Assembly (NCBI RefSeq): GCF_000224145.3
Contig: NW_004190463.2
Location: 52,790 to 116,789 of the forward strand
Reading direction: 5' to 3'
From: Ciona intestinalis
Taxonomy: Eukaryota; Chordata; Ascidiacea; Phlebobranchia; Cionidae
Length of the DNA stretch: 64,000 nt
The translations under genes and the position numbers were made by a program. How positions within the stretch are numbered: the first letter of the stretch is position 1; each line of letters opens with the position of its first letter. Shown piece by piece: positions 19,401-30,076 of this stretch. The notes beneath the pieces are model-generated. The model worked only from the letters and a program-made list of their open reading frames with translations, was not told where the DNA came from and did not search any database.

Positions 19401-22400
19401 GCCGTGGTACAACAGATACCATTACAACTTGCCTGATGTAAGTTTCTTTATGTTTTATTGTGTAGTCATGCATCTTATGTCAACACACAGAGATAGCGTA
19501 ATTGCCTCATTCTGAGGTTACGAGTACATTTGGTTTGTTAAAGTTCATTTGTAAATTATATTTTTTGGGATTGTTTGTGCAATTGTTTCCGCTCTTTGTT
19601 TTTAAATGTTTCGTCACATATAAATGTCAGAAGAGCTACTGTGCAAAACTTAAAGTAACCACCCACAAAGTTACATACGTGGTAACTCGTAAGCTGGCAC
19701 GAGATGTACGAAACAAAACACCTGTGTTATAACAACTGTCTTTGTCCCGCCATGCAAGAATATACAAGTTACCTTTATAACCTCCACTTTATATTGTAAC
19801 CTACTCCCCCCCCAGGATTGGTGGTTGATATTATTCTGGGTGATTGGTGTTTTATTCACTGCGTATTACATTGCGTACGAAGTGAGAGAAATCATTTTAT
19901 CGAGAAGAAGGTTCAAGAAGTGGAAGGATTGGAGAGAAAAACAAATTAAACGCGACATGAAGTTTTGTCATCCCAAGTGGCCGGAGGTATCGGTTGTTTT
20001 CTAATATTCGATTTCCTTTTTCACAGATCATGTCTTTATTCACACATTTTTTCCATGGGATGTCTAACTTAAAAAAATATATATAAATGGCTCGTTGTTT
20101 ATCTGCTAGTTGTACTGGCCACCTTTTGGCTTAATTGTTTTTTAAATATTGCAGTTAATGACAAAATATTAAGTTTTTCACATTGTTTCAATTGATGTCA
20201 CCTGCTTATACAATGATGTTTATTCCAGCTCAATAATGAACTGCAAGTCTTTCGATGTTGATGACAGTGTTATCGGTTGTATGTAAGCCGAAAAGTCAAA
20301 GTATTTATTTTTCAGCCGGCAAAATTACCCATTGCTTCATTTACAAAACCATACCCTGATAATGTCTTTCCACAGACAAAACATTGGTTTACCAAACATT
20401 CTATTTTAAGCAATATAAAATTAATATAGAATTTTTTTACTTTGTATACACCGTATTGAACAATAAAAAAACCCTTCTTACTTTCAGGAACACAAATATC
20501 TTGAAAGTGAAACAAAATATCTCGATGATCTTCTGCCTTCGTATTTTTCCGATTTCTGGAATTATTTTGATTGGATCGTTTATTTCTTCCAACTTATTGT
20601 TCTGGTTAGTTGGTTTAAAAACTTTAAAAACAATTTATTCTTTCTGTGCATTCATTCTTATAACTATAAATAAGAGACTGAACAAAACTAGTTTATTCTA
20701 AAAAAGATTCAGTTAACTGGCAACAAAAGTTTGTAAAAATATCAACTATATATACGCAAGCACACTGAAACAATTACTGTGTGGTAACATCATCTTTATA
20801 CTGTTTGCAAAAAAAGCATGTTTAAAAAGAAAGAAAAGAGAATTAACAATTACCAAATAAATACAAACATTGCTGTAAGCTTTTACTTAACATTTTTTTA
20901 CCGTTTTTAACAAATGTTATTTTGTTGCTAATTCCGTTTTCTGTTGTTTTAATTAATCTGATTTTCGTTACTGTGTAATATATGAAGAGATAAATAAGAA
21001 ATGATGTAATAACTATAATTTTAATTTTTTTAATAAATTAAAATATCTATGAATATCTTGATATAAATAATCCACTGATTTCACCATAAACCTCCAGCTT
21101 CTCCACATAATCGATGTTTCGTTGACCTCGACCTCCCGTGTTGATCCATGTTGTTCCGTCACCAACTTCACCGTATGCATTCCAACCCCATGTTACATGG
21201 AGGCCAGGGTTAACAACTTAAGTCTCAGCGCTTGGTTCAACAGATTCTTCGTTGTCACCATACTGTTGTTATGGTTACGACTTATGAAGGACACAAGAGC
21301 TTTCAGGTGAAACATAATAGTTATTATGTGAGACACAGTCGAAGGAATGAGCTGTTAATACTTTATTTTATAAGATATTTTAATGTACAAACAGTAACTA
21401 ACAATCACCCACAAAGTTACATACATGGTAACTCGTAAGCTGGCAGAAGGTGTATTAACACCCGTGTTATAACGACTGTCGTTTTCCAGCCACGTGAGAA
21501 TAAAGTAAGTTACATTCATTCAACTCATAGCATGAATGTATATATGTTTCCTAATCTTTCACGGTTCATGGCCCCTTTCAGAGACGCTCAACATATTTGT
21601 TCTAACGTATGTACAACTATTCTTTTATTCAAAACTTTACAGTAATCTACTTCTAAAATAAACAAGGCCACGAGCAGAGGTCTGCTTGTGGCTTCTAAAA
21701 CATCCTGTAAAAATTTTTTTTTCTAAAAAGTAATTTTATGTTAATTTCCGCTAGCCGACCTGAGATTGGGCTAGAGTTGCTTGATATTCTTATATTTTCA
21801 CTTGAAACCAGTATTGAAACTTATAAACATTACTTTCCACAGGTTGTTTGGTCCATTCATTGTAATGCTTGGAAAGATAGGTTGGGATTTATTGAGGTTT
21901 TTGTATTTGTACCTGGAGTTCTACATTCCATATGCTTGTGGCTTCTGGATGGTGTTTGGTGAGTCTAATCTTTATATAAACTATAAGAGGCGGAGTTCAA
22001 GGCTCACTGAGATAACTTAATGAGCCTTGAACCTATAAGTGGGGATTTTTTTAACTGAGAACATTTTTCTCATGACATTTTTTTGACTGGATTTCGGCTA
22101 GAATAAATAAAAATGTGATTTTTTTTACGAATTCGTAAAGTTGAGCCAAATATGGAAAATTTCCAAAATTTTTCCTTGTTTCTCTCAGGTATGTATGTGT
22201 TAAAACTTTAGTTACTTATTCTTGGTTTTCACTTTTATACCTGCTGTCAAATATGTTATAAGTTTAATCTAATTGCTCCAACCCAGTGGCCAATAATGAG
22301 TTAACCCATTTGTGTGGCCAAATTAACAGCCACACAAAAAATGAAAAAATCCTCAAAAACTAATCACCCTCAAAGTAACGAACATGGTAACTTGTCAGCT

Positions 22401-25400
22401 GACACGAGGTGTATGAACACCCGTGTTATAACGATTGTCGTTTTCCTGCCACGCGAGGATCAAGCAAGTTACATTTATTAATTCATTCATTTCCCGCCCA
22501 GGCAACCTACAAACAATATCATCGATGTCAACGGTCGATCAGATGCTTTTTTCTTTGTTCCGAATCACTTTGGTTGATGAATATCAATTCAATGAGATGC
22601 AAACATTTGATATCGTGATGGCTTACATCATGGTTGGGACATTCCTTGGGGTGTCGGCAATCTTATGCATCAATCTATTCATTGCTTTGCTGTCCGATAC
22701 TTTCCAAAGGTGGGGTAAAAATATATCTAAATAATAAGTTTTTTAAAACAGAATCGATATTCTGGAAAACATAAATTTTGGTCCTAACGTTTAGTGGTCA
22801 CTAATAGGCTGTTCAAAATTTTTTACTAAATGAGAAAAAAATATCCCTAATCCAATCAAAACAAAGTTACTTTTGTTTTAACTCATAAGGGATATGGTGT
22901 ATAAAACAAAACACCCATTTATAACTACCATTGCCCTATCATGCAAGGCTAAATATGTGGCATTTATTCTACTTATCTGAATGAATGAATGAATGAATCT
23001 AACATTAAAAAGTGTGTATAAAAATAATGTATTAGAACTTATACTTTTAAAATTATTTTTTAACTTATATTTGTTTTGCCTTCACAGAGTTTACGACAAT
23101 GCGAATGCTAACGCTGTGATGCAACAAGCGGCATTGTTACTTACAATTGAAGAGAATCTTTCTAACAGAGCAAGGAAAAAGTTTATAAAGTAAATGTTTG
23201 TGTATTACCTTGTAACTGGAAGGTCTCAGGTTCAAGGCTTACTGTGAACGGTTAGGTTATAACAACTGTCGTTGTCCCGCCATGTGAAGATAAATAAGTT
23301 GCATACATGGTAACTTGTAAGGTGACACGAGGTGTGTAAAACAGAACACCCGTGTAACAATGACTGTCGTTGCCCCACCATGACTGTAACCCACCACCCC
23401 CCACATTCAGATACATCGATGACAAATGTAGTCCCGAGGAACAGTTTTACGACGATGATCTCACTGTAGCACAAGATGATGATCTTAAAAAAGTGACGAT
23501 CAAGATCAAAGAACAAATGGATGAATTGTTGGAACATATTCATGATAACGAGAAGGAAAGAAATGTGGGTTTGGGTTGTTATTAGTTTTGTTTGTGTTTT
23601 AAATAAAAATGCTACTACATGAAACTTATTTATTTTGGCTTGTCGGGGCAATGTCAGTCGTTACAACACGGGTGTTTTGTTTCATACACCTCATGCCAAT
23701 TTACAAGTTTCCACGTATGTAACTGATTTATCTTTGCATGATGGCGCAAGGACAGTTGTTGTAACACGGGTATAATGTTCGTCATTTCCCTCCATATGAC
23801 GATAACCAAGTAACATTTATTCAACTTGTTTCAGATTATAATAGTTTTGATACTTTACATTTCTAAAGTTTATATAAAATATTTAAATGCATCTTGTTCA
23901 TGCATGAATTACTTTTAACAGCTTTTTACAAAGTAAATTAAACTTTCTAACTTTTATTTTACAACAATGGGTATTATGACATCATGTTGCTCAATGTTTT
24001 GTAGTTGACTGTAGAACTAAAATATTGTGTATGAGAAGCATTGATGCTAAGCTAACTTTAAAATCCTGTACTATTTTAAGTGTAACAACAGTACTTCTCA
24101 ACCCCTGGGTCACCATTTGATTTGGTTGTGTCGCCTACTAGTGGTTCACAAAGAATTTTCTTGTCATGTTATTGTATGCTCACAAAAATTGTCAGAAATT
24201 TCTAAACCTTCAAAATACATAATTGACACTTTAGACAACCCATCAGTAACCACTGGGTTGGAGAAATACTGGTCAAAACAAAACTTGTGTTTTATGTTTT
24301 CGTTGCGGCGTAAAAGGTTCATACACATTATGCTTCTGTATGAGTAAGACCAACACAGCAATAACAATGCATGCATTACATTTATATTAGAATATTTTTC
24401 CCTTCAATAAATAGTTTGAACCCCTATCGGCACGTCAACCAGATAATGATGACAATGGAAAGGAGAAAAGCACAAAACGAAGAAATGTTTTGGTAAAACC
24501 AGTTTATAGATCATACTTCTTATGCACACTTTTTTCTTTCTATTAGAAGACTAACTTGGACATAACTTAACAAAAAGGCTTGTGTTTGTTCACTAGGTGC
24601 AGTGACCACGCTTCTTTTTTCAATTAAAAAGCAATTTAACCGTTGGCGTGTTTTAACGACTACCGTTAGGCCTCTATATCCTGTCCTTTAACTAATTTTT
24701 ATGTTTGCTACCATAACCGAAGACACAGTTAAAAGTTATTATTATTACTTTAAACAGAGAAAACTAAGTTTGTGTGTACAATAGTTTAATATGAGAAACT
24801 TGAAGCTGCAAAAATAAACTAAGTTAACTTTACTCTTGAAAAAGTTATTGTGTATACAACGCCTGCTAACATGCTGCTTTGATATAGACTTTATTCTAAT
24901 ACGAATGTTTGTGCATTTGATTTATTATATAAATATTGAGACACGAAATTAAAGGTTTAAACATTTCTTTATGCGGCGTTTGTATCATAATGTTGTAGAA
25001 ATATTAACAATACTGTGTAGAATTACCTGCATGTTTCTCTTTGCATCTTGAAATATTATTTTTTATCTTTAAAACAGGGATAAGAATTTAGAAAACAAAA
25101 TTATATTATAACGTTTGACATTAGTACACATGTATAAAAAGGTTTTATTGCATAAAAGTGAATTTTTCATCTTTTTCAGGAAGATTTTTCATCAGCAAGG
25201 AGTGGTAAAGCAGCAATTTCCGGTCCCAAGAAAAACATGAAAGATGTTTTAGGAATGGTCATGGCTTCGGGTGAGATGAAACAATGAGCATTCTACTGTT
25301 GTTACCACCCATTAAAAAATACTTAAAATTGCAATTGAGGAACAGTGGTTAGCACACCTGCCTCTAACCCAGAGGTTACAGATTCAAGGCTCGTTGCTGC

Positions 25401-27186
25401 TACTTCAACCCAGTGGTACCTTATGGGTGATCTAAATTGTCAGAACATTAAAATATCCAAAGTTATAACCCGTCATAGTACCAAGTTTTTTGACAATTTT
25501 TGCATCTTTATATTGCCCATTGGTTTTTGGGTTATTTACCTTTAGAGTCAACCCCTTTATCATAAATACTTTGTTCCTTTTTAGATGAAGGAGGGGGTTC
25601 TTCGGGCAGAAAACTCGGTGAAATGTCATCAAAGCTGCAACAATTGCAGGTAAATGTTTCTATGTTTTATTATTTATGGATGAGCTAACTTGACATGCCA
25701 GGGAACCTGGGATTTAAGTCCGACTTTGCCAATTACTCCAACATTGTATATGTACATTCTATTCTATATGGGTGAGGTCCTACAGTGTGGTATGCTATGG
25801 TACATGGTATCTAGGCCAGAGTTGATTCATTACCTTTATTATAAAAAGTCAGTGTTCCTTGATTCTTGCACCAAAAAAACAAAGTTGGAGGTCATTTTAT
25901 TGTTATGTACCTTCATACTTTTATGTTTGACTATCTTACTTTTGTTAGCTGCAAAATGTCATTTCTGAAGCACTCTCTCCATTTACTAAGTAAATCTCAA
26001 ACTTACATTAAACCTATACAGATGACGCAACGAGACCAACAACAATCGATGAGGTCATTAGTTGATGATGTCAGAGAAATAAAACAATTATTGCAATCCA
26101 TCGCCCCTGGCAACTTGAATGAGTTCGGATCACAAACATCAGGTCGTGTAGGGTGAGTAATATCTTCAATCCAACTTCAATTTATACTTGTTGTTATTTA
26201 GTGAAAGTTTGTGACCAACCAGTGTGTAGTAAATGAAAACACTTTGTTTATTTTATCATCCAACCCCTTTGGCAAATTAGTTGGGCAAGACAATTAGACG
26301 GCGTTTACTCCAACCCATGTCCAATGTTGTGGCTTAGAGCGCCTACTTTTAACCTAGAGGTTTTGGGTTCAAGGTTCGTCACTGATACCGATGTGGGCAT
26401 GTGTTGTTTTTGGGAAAAACACTTAAAAACAATTGTTCAATCCTATAGTCACTAATCAAATGCATGTCCACAATATCAGTCATGCATAAAAAACACCAAG
26501 GAAGTCACATTCATAATAACTTGTAAGCGGGCACAAGGTGTATGAAACAGAACACCCTTGTTATACAACTGTCATTAACCCTGGTACAGCGAATAAAAAT
26601 AAGTTTCAAACAATCATTGGATAATGTATAATGCACAGCAGCGATGGTGGTGGTGGAATAAAACAAAAGTCAAGTCTTCTTCACCAAGTTGTGTCAGCTG
26701 TCAGTGGTCAAGGTGCTAACATGTAAGTTGATTGTTTGCTAACAATCAAACACAATGCTTATTATATCATGATAAACATAATTGTTATGTCACCTTAATA
26801 TTAACGCAGAAGTGATTTAATTAAAGACACCAACAGGTTCATGCTTGTTGGTTGTGAGGATATTTATTTTTACTAATATTAAAACAAACTAAAATACCAA
26901 GGTAGCATAGAGACAATATCCCAACATTTATATTTGAGGAGTTCTTAATTACAGAATTTAAAAAAAAAGGGAAATTAGATTTAAAAAAATTAAATATTTT
27001 AAATTTTTAAAATTCAGGCAATCTCTTAGTCACACTGTGGAGTCCGAGCTCATTTCACTTCCTGGTTCAGTTCCCGCTACTTCCAGTGATTCCCACAGTG
27101 GAGTAAGAACGACCAAAGTACAAATCGATCCTTCACAAAATAAACCAACCCTCGGACCTGGGGGGAAAGACGAGACAAATGTTTAA
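13467..27186 (+). CDS. Ankyrin-repeat TRP-type cation channel (TRPA-like), 27 exons
   Basis: Plasma-membrane cation channel subunit. Exons: 13467-13494, 13816-13889, 14222-14309, 14594-14680, 15009-15088, 15440-15526, 15941-16014, 16475-16551, 16953-17114, 17438-17547, 17734-17854, 18250-18284, 18680-18771, 19329-19437, 19816-19986, 20488-20604, 21098-21306, 21843-21958, 22502-22709, 23088-23189, 23411-23564, 24415-24492, 25180-25270, 25585-25649, 26022-26152, 26642-26722, 27018-27186. They sum to 2916 bases (971 residues). Residues ~105-300 form about six ankyrin repeats (GRTPLHVASATD, KQTPLHYAARND). A pre-S1 helix (IDIKWNKFGR) leads to S1 ~372-395, S2 ~409-430, S3 ~480-510, S4 ~550-570, S5 ~585-610, then pore and S6 to ~680 (INLFIALLSDTFQRVYDN). 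The S3-S4 loop has six cysteines. The tail has an acidic stretch and a likely coiled coil at ~830-880. The TRP fold is clear. TRPA is the nearest subfamily by layout, but the pore (FSLFRITLVDEYQFNEM) is not one I can place. Confidence 0.9.
13513..13638 (+). mobile_element. SINE tail fragment
   Basis: acatggtaacttgtaagcgg, gtgttataacgactgtcgtt and aagtttccttcat match the non-tRNA half of the SINE. It sits directly after TRP exon 1 in intron 1. Confidence 0.75.
15187..15437 (-). mobile_element. SINE copy reaching the exon 6 acceptor
   Basis: Body and head in order: cgtggcagagc, ttcatacacc, cttacgagttaccac, acaacccattgg, gagccttgaaccc, ending in ttataccacagg. The end lines up with the conserved ctacgccacgg of other copies, so the intron's AG at 15438-15439 appears to lie within the SINE head. 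Confidence 0.72.
16241..16380 (-). mobile_element. SINE tail half
   Basis: gaatgaatgtaacttacttt, gcgtggccggaaaacgacag and cttacgagttaccatg in intron 7 of the TRP gene; the head is missing. Confidence 0.8.
17195..17395. repeat. Second dispersed repeat family, copy 1
   Basis: Contains gtagcaccctgggtg, ctggcttaagccccagg and gtagaacctcacccatg. Related stretches occur at 25690-25830 and 34318-34440. Probably another short interspersed element; ends not defined. Confidence 0.45.
19659..19775 (+). mobile_element. SINE tail half
   Basis: cacccacaaagttacatacg, gtaactcgtaagctggcacg and gttataacaactgtc. It ends about 40 bases before TRP exon 15. Confidence 0.78.
21402..21525 (+). mobile_element. SINE tail half
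   Basis: Tail half with the terminal agttacattcattcaact, in TRP intron 17. Confidence 0.8.
22363..22492 (+). mobile_element. SINE tail half adjoining exon 19 acceptor
   Basis: Runs from tcaccctcaaagtaacgaac to attaattcattcatt. Only tcccgcccag separates it from exon 19, which encodes the channel pore. Confidence 0.78.
23248..23398 (+). mobile_element. Two SINE fragments adjoining exon 21 acceptor
   Basis: gttataacaactgtcgttgt at the left and a second, shorter match (cccgtgtaacaatgactgtc) ending ~13 bases before exon 21. Confidence 0.65.
23640..23830 (-). mobile_element. SINE fragments
   Basis: acacgggtgttttgtttcat and aagtttccacgtatgtaact, followed by a second partial match (gttgtaacacggg), in TRP intron 21. 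Confidence 0.65.
25338..25450 (+). mobile_element. SINE head fragment
   Basis: cagtggttagcacacctgcc and aggttacagattcaaggctc are the A-box and B-box side of the tRNA-like head; the tail is missing. Confidence 0.72.
25690..25830. repeat. Second dispersed repeat family, copy 2
   Basis: Shares gggtgaggtcctacagtgtg and gccaattactccaa-like segments with 34318-34440. In TRP intron 24. Confidence 0.4.
26326..26612 (+). mobile_element. SINE copy, near full length
   Basis: Head (cttagagcgcctac, gggttcaaggttcg) through middle to tail (aacttgtaagcgggcacaag, gttatacaactgtc) in one piece of ~285 bases. It gives the best view of the whole element apart from its middle divergence. Confidence 0.75.
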
Positions 27187-30076
27187 GACGGGACGCCATT
27201 TTCAGAAAAATGGGAATCCTGGTCCTCACTTGGACTTGTGGATAAAGTGCTTACAAAAGTGTGTGTCCTAACTAATGTTTGTAACAATTTATTGCAGAAT
27301 TTGTTTTTATTTGATTTCGATGATTTTTTTAACTTTTTATAAAGTTAAGGTGTCAGAAAATAGTTTTGCAAAAGCTCATGAAACATTTATGATATTTTAT
27401 GGGTATTCCCCTAAACCAACACCAGCTGTAACTTTATAGAATAGTATTAATACTAGGATTCAGCTGCAAATATTTTGTAATGAAAATATTTTTTGTTTTT
27501 ATTTTTATAATCAACATTTTTTACGGTACGTATCATGTTATTTTTTACGCTACATATTATGTTCCTATTCAAGAAATTCATTTTAAATTAGAAAACCTTT
27601 TCTAAATGTTTCCTAACATTTTAGATTTTATTTTAAGTTGCCCAAACTATCATTAGTTTATAGGTTTTATATATTTATATTACGTGACCGTGAAGATCTA
27701 AAATGCTGTTAAAAATATATATTTTTATTGTTTCTTCATCAAAACAAATTTGTATTTCTCGCATGCTTCCAAACCCTGGTTAACCAAGACCTACTTTTAA
27801 TGCTAATTGTTTTATGGAGATCCAGAAACCACAATAAATCATTATAAAGTTGATTTCCAACAAAGTGACAATTCTGCTTTTGTGTCTCATTAACAGAAAA
27901 ATGCCGATAACATTTCAGTATCGCAAATATATTTTTAATTATTGATTATTGTAAGCCTCTTACAAAATTATTTTAAGTGTTTTGTTATAAATTTCACATT
28001 TCTAGATTTTTCAAATCAATGATTTCTAGGAAACAGTTTATTTAAAAATTTACTCTCCCTGTGTGGCCAGCGCCAACCAATAAAAGTTCCCGATATTTTT
28101 ATGCAAGAATATTTACTTCAACCACCTCAGAGTTGCCAGGACAACCAACTCACCTCTTTTTAAAATCCCTTTTCAAATTTTGGGTTAATTTTCAGCAAGA
28201 ATTTTTTCTCCAGTATTTAAAAAAACAGTAGTACATGTTAATGTATATCATATCCAGTCTTCCCTTGTATATGCACTGTGTCTGTTTGTGCTGTGTTTTT
28301 ATTATGCATGATACTTTCATCTTTTGTAATAAATTATATGGAAAATTACCTGACCTATAGCATTTCACCTGAATTTACAACATTCGTAAAACTAACAGTT
28401 TTGCCAATAGAAAAATAAAATATTAAGAGACAGATGTCTCATAAACTATTTTATAACATCCTTATACAACACTGTTACCCAACAAACTGTATTTTTTTTA
28501 ATAACATATATACGTCAAAATAAACTGTAAAATAGCGTAATAATTTTATTTTTTCTGTTTTTTTATCCGGCTACAAACATTGTATTCAATACCTCATATG
28601 TGAACAACCATCATAAATATAAAAGTTGGTTTGGTGTTTAATATTTATTCACAACTACAAACATGTTTGGCGGGGAGGCTGCCTGCCACAAGCCTAGAGG
28701 ATACAAAATAAAGAGAACATCCGTCAAAAAATAAGTCTTCTGATTACTGGCAGTAGCAGGTAGGGGATTTCGTATCTTGGTCTGCAAAGTATAACTAGGA
28801 TTATTTCAATGGTTGTTAAAATATAAAAATAAAACAAGTTACTTGTATGGTAATTTATAATTGGCATGATGTGTATGGAGACTGGGACCTGTTTTATAAA
28901 TGTCTGTTGTTGGCCTTTACACATTCCTTTATTTAATGAATATGTTGTTTAAACTATCTGATAAGAAATCAAGTCAACACTTGTTGTTCAAGTAACCATG
29001 GCATGCTATTTATAGTGAACTAAATTATTGGACAAACACCGAGCATAATAATACCTAAGAATTGGTGAAATGTTCAAGTTATAGAGGCGAACCATAGAAT
29101 GGTATCAACGTCGAACCCATAACCTCTAGTGTACAAGTAGGCACGCTTAGGCTACCATTGAATGAATGTAACCTACTTTATCCTTCTGTGGCTGGAAAAA
29201 AGACAGTTGTTATAACACATGTGTTCTGTTTCATACAACTCGTGCCACCTTACAAGTTACTACGTATGTTACTTTGTGGGTAATTATTTTTGGGGGATTT
29301 TACATTTTTTTAATGTGTTGCTGATAATTTTATGAACCCCGTATGACACACATAGTAGTTACAAAGCAGCAAAGTAATGCTCACCCGACGTCTGGTTCAA
29401 AGTTTATTGTTCCTGCAACCCAACCGTGTGAAGAATTATTTCAAGCCAGTAGTTCAGCTCTGTAATTATCGGATATTGTTTGAGTAAGATAAGTTGTATC
29501 CACTAAAACGTTAAGCGACCTCCAGGTACTTGTACTTGTGTATTTAAGTAGTAGTTAAGTTAAGTAGCTTCTAACTGCATAACCAAAATATATAATATCA
29601 TTCCAGCTCCAATTTATATAAAACGGAAGATAAGACTCACAAATATAATATATAGGGGAACTTACTTTGATGAAAAACCAAGGGGAAACACGGTTGGGGA
29701 ATTCCCCATTAAAGAAATAGTTGCAATCCAATTAGCAATCAGGGATTCATTTAATTGTAATATGTTTCAAGTTGAAAAATCATATACATTAAAATGTACT
29801 AATATGTTGCTCATTAATAAAAATTGTGGTTCATTGATTGAACAAATATATTCTGTTAATCATTACACTGATGTGTGTATAAACTTGGCAGGGGTAATAT
29901 TGAACCATGGTTCAAACTTTCATTTCAATCAGTAAGAAAATGAAACGTGGCAGAATAAAGCTACAAAGTTTATAATATAAAGAGAGAGATATAGTTTATT
30001 AAAATAATTTTAATTTATGTTTCCTGTGTTATGCAATTCACAAGTAATAGGGGTTATAACTAAAATAAATAAAGTC
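27187..30076. other. TRP 3' flank and intergenic region
   Basis: Begins with the TRP 3' UTR. Possible poly(A) signals AATAAA occur at 27833 and 28329. Otherwise AT-rich sequence with SINE pieces near 29.1 kb. I see no coding exon here. Confidence 0.5.
29040..29345 (-). mobile_element. Two adjacent SINE pieces
   Basis: A head fragment (gtcgaacccataacctctag, gcacgcttaggctacc) at 29060-29155 is followed directly by a tail half (gaatgaatgtaacctacttt) from 29158. Confidence 0.65.

Noticed and set aside
27187-30076. Upstream ankyrin exons for the truncated TRP gene
   Set aside because: A start exon with the correct phase lies at 30077, and I could not find ankyrin-like translation in the preceding region.
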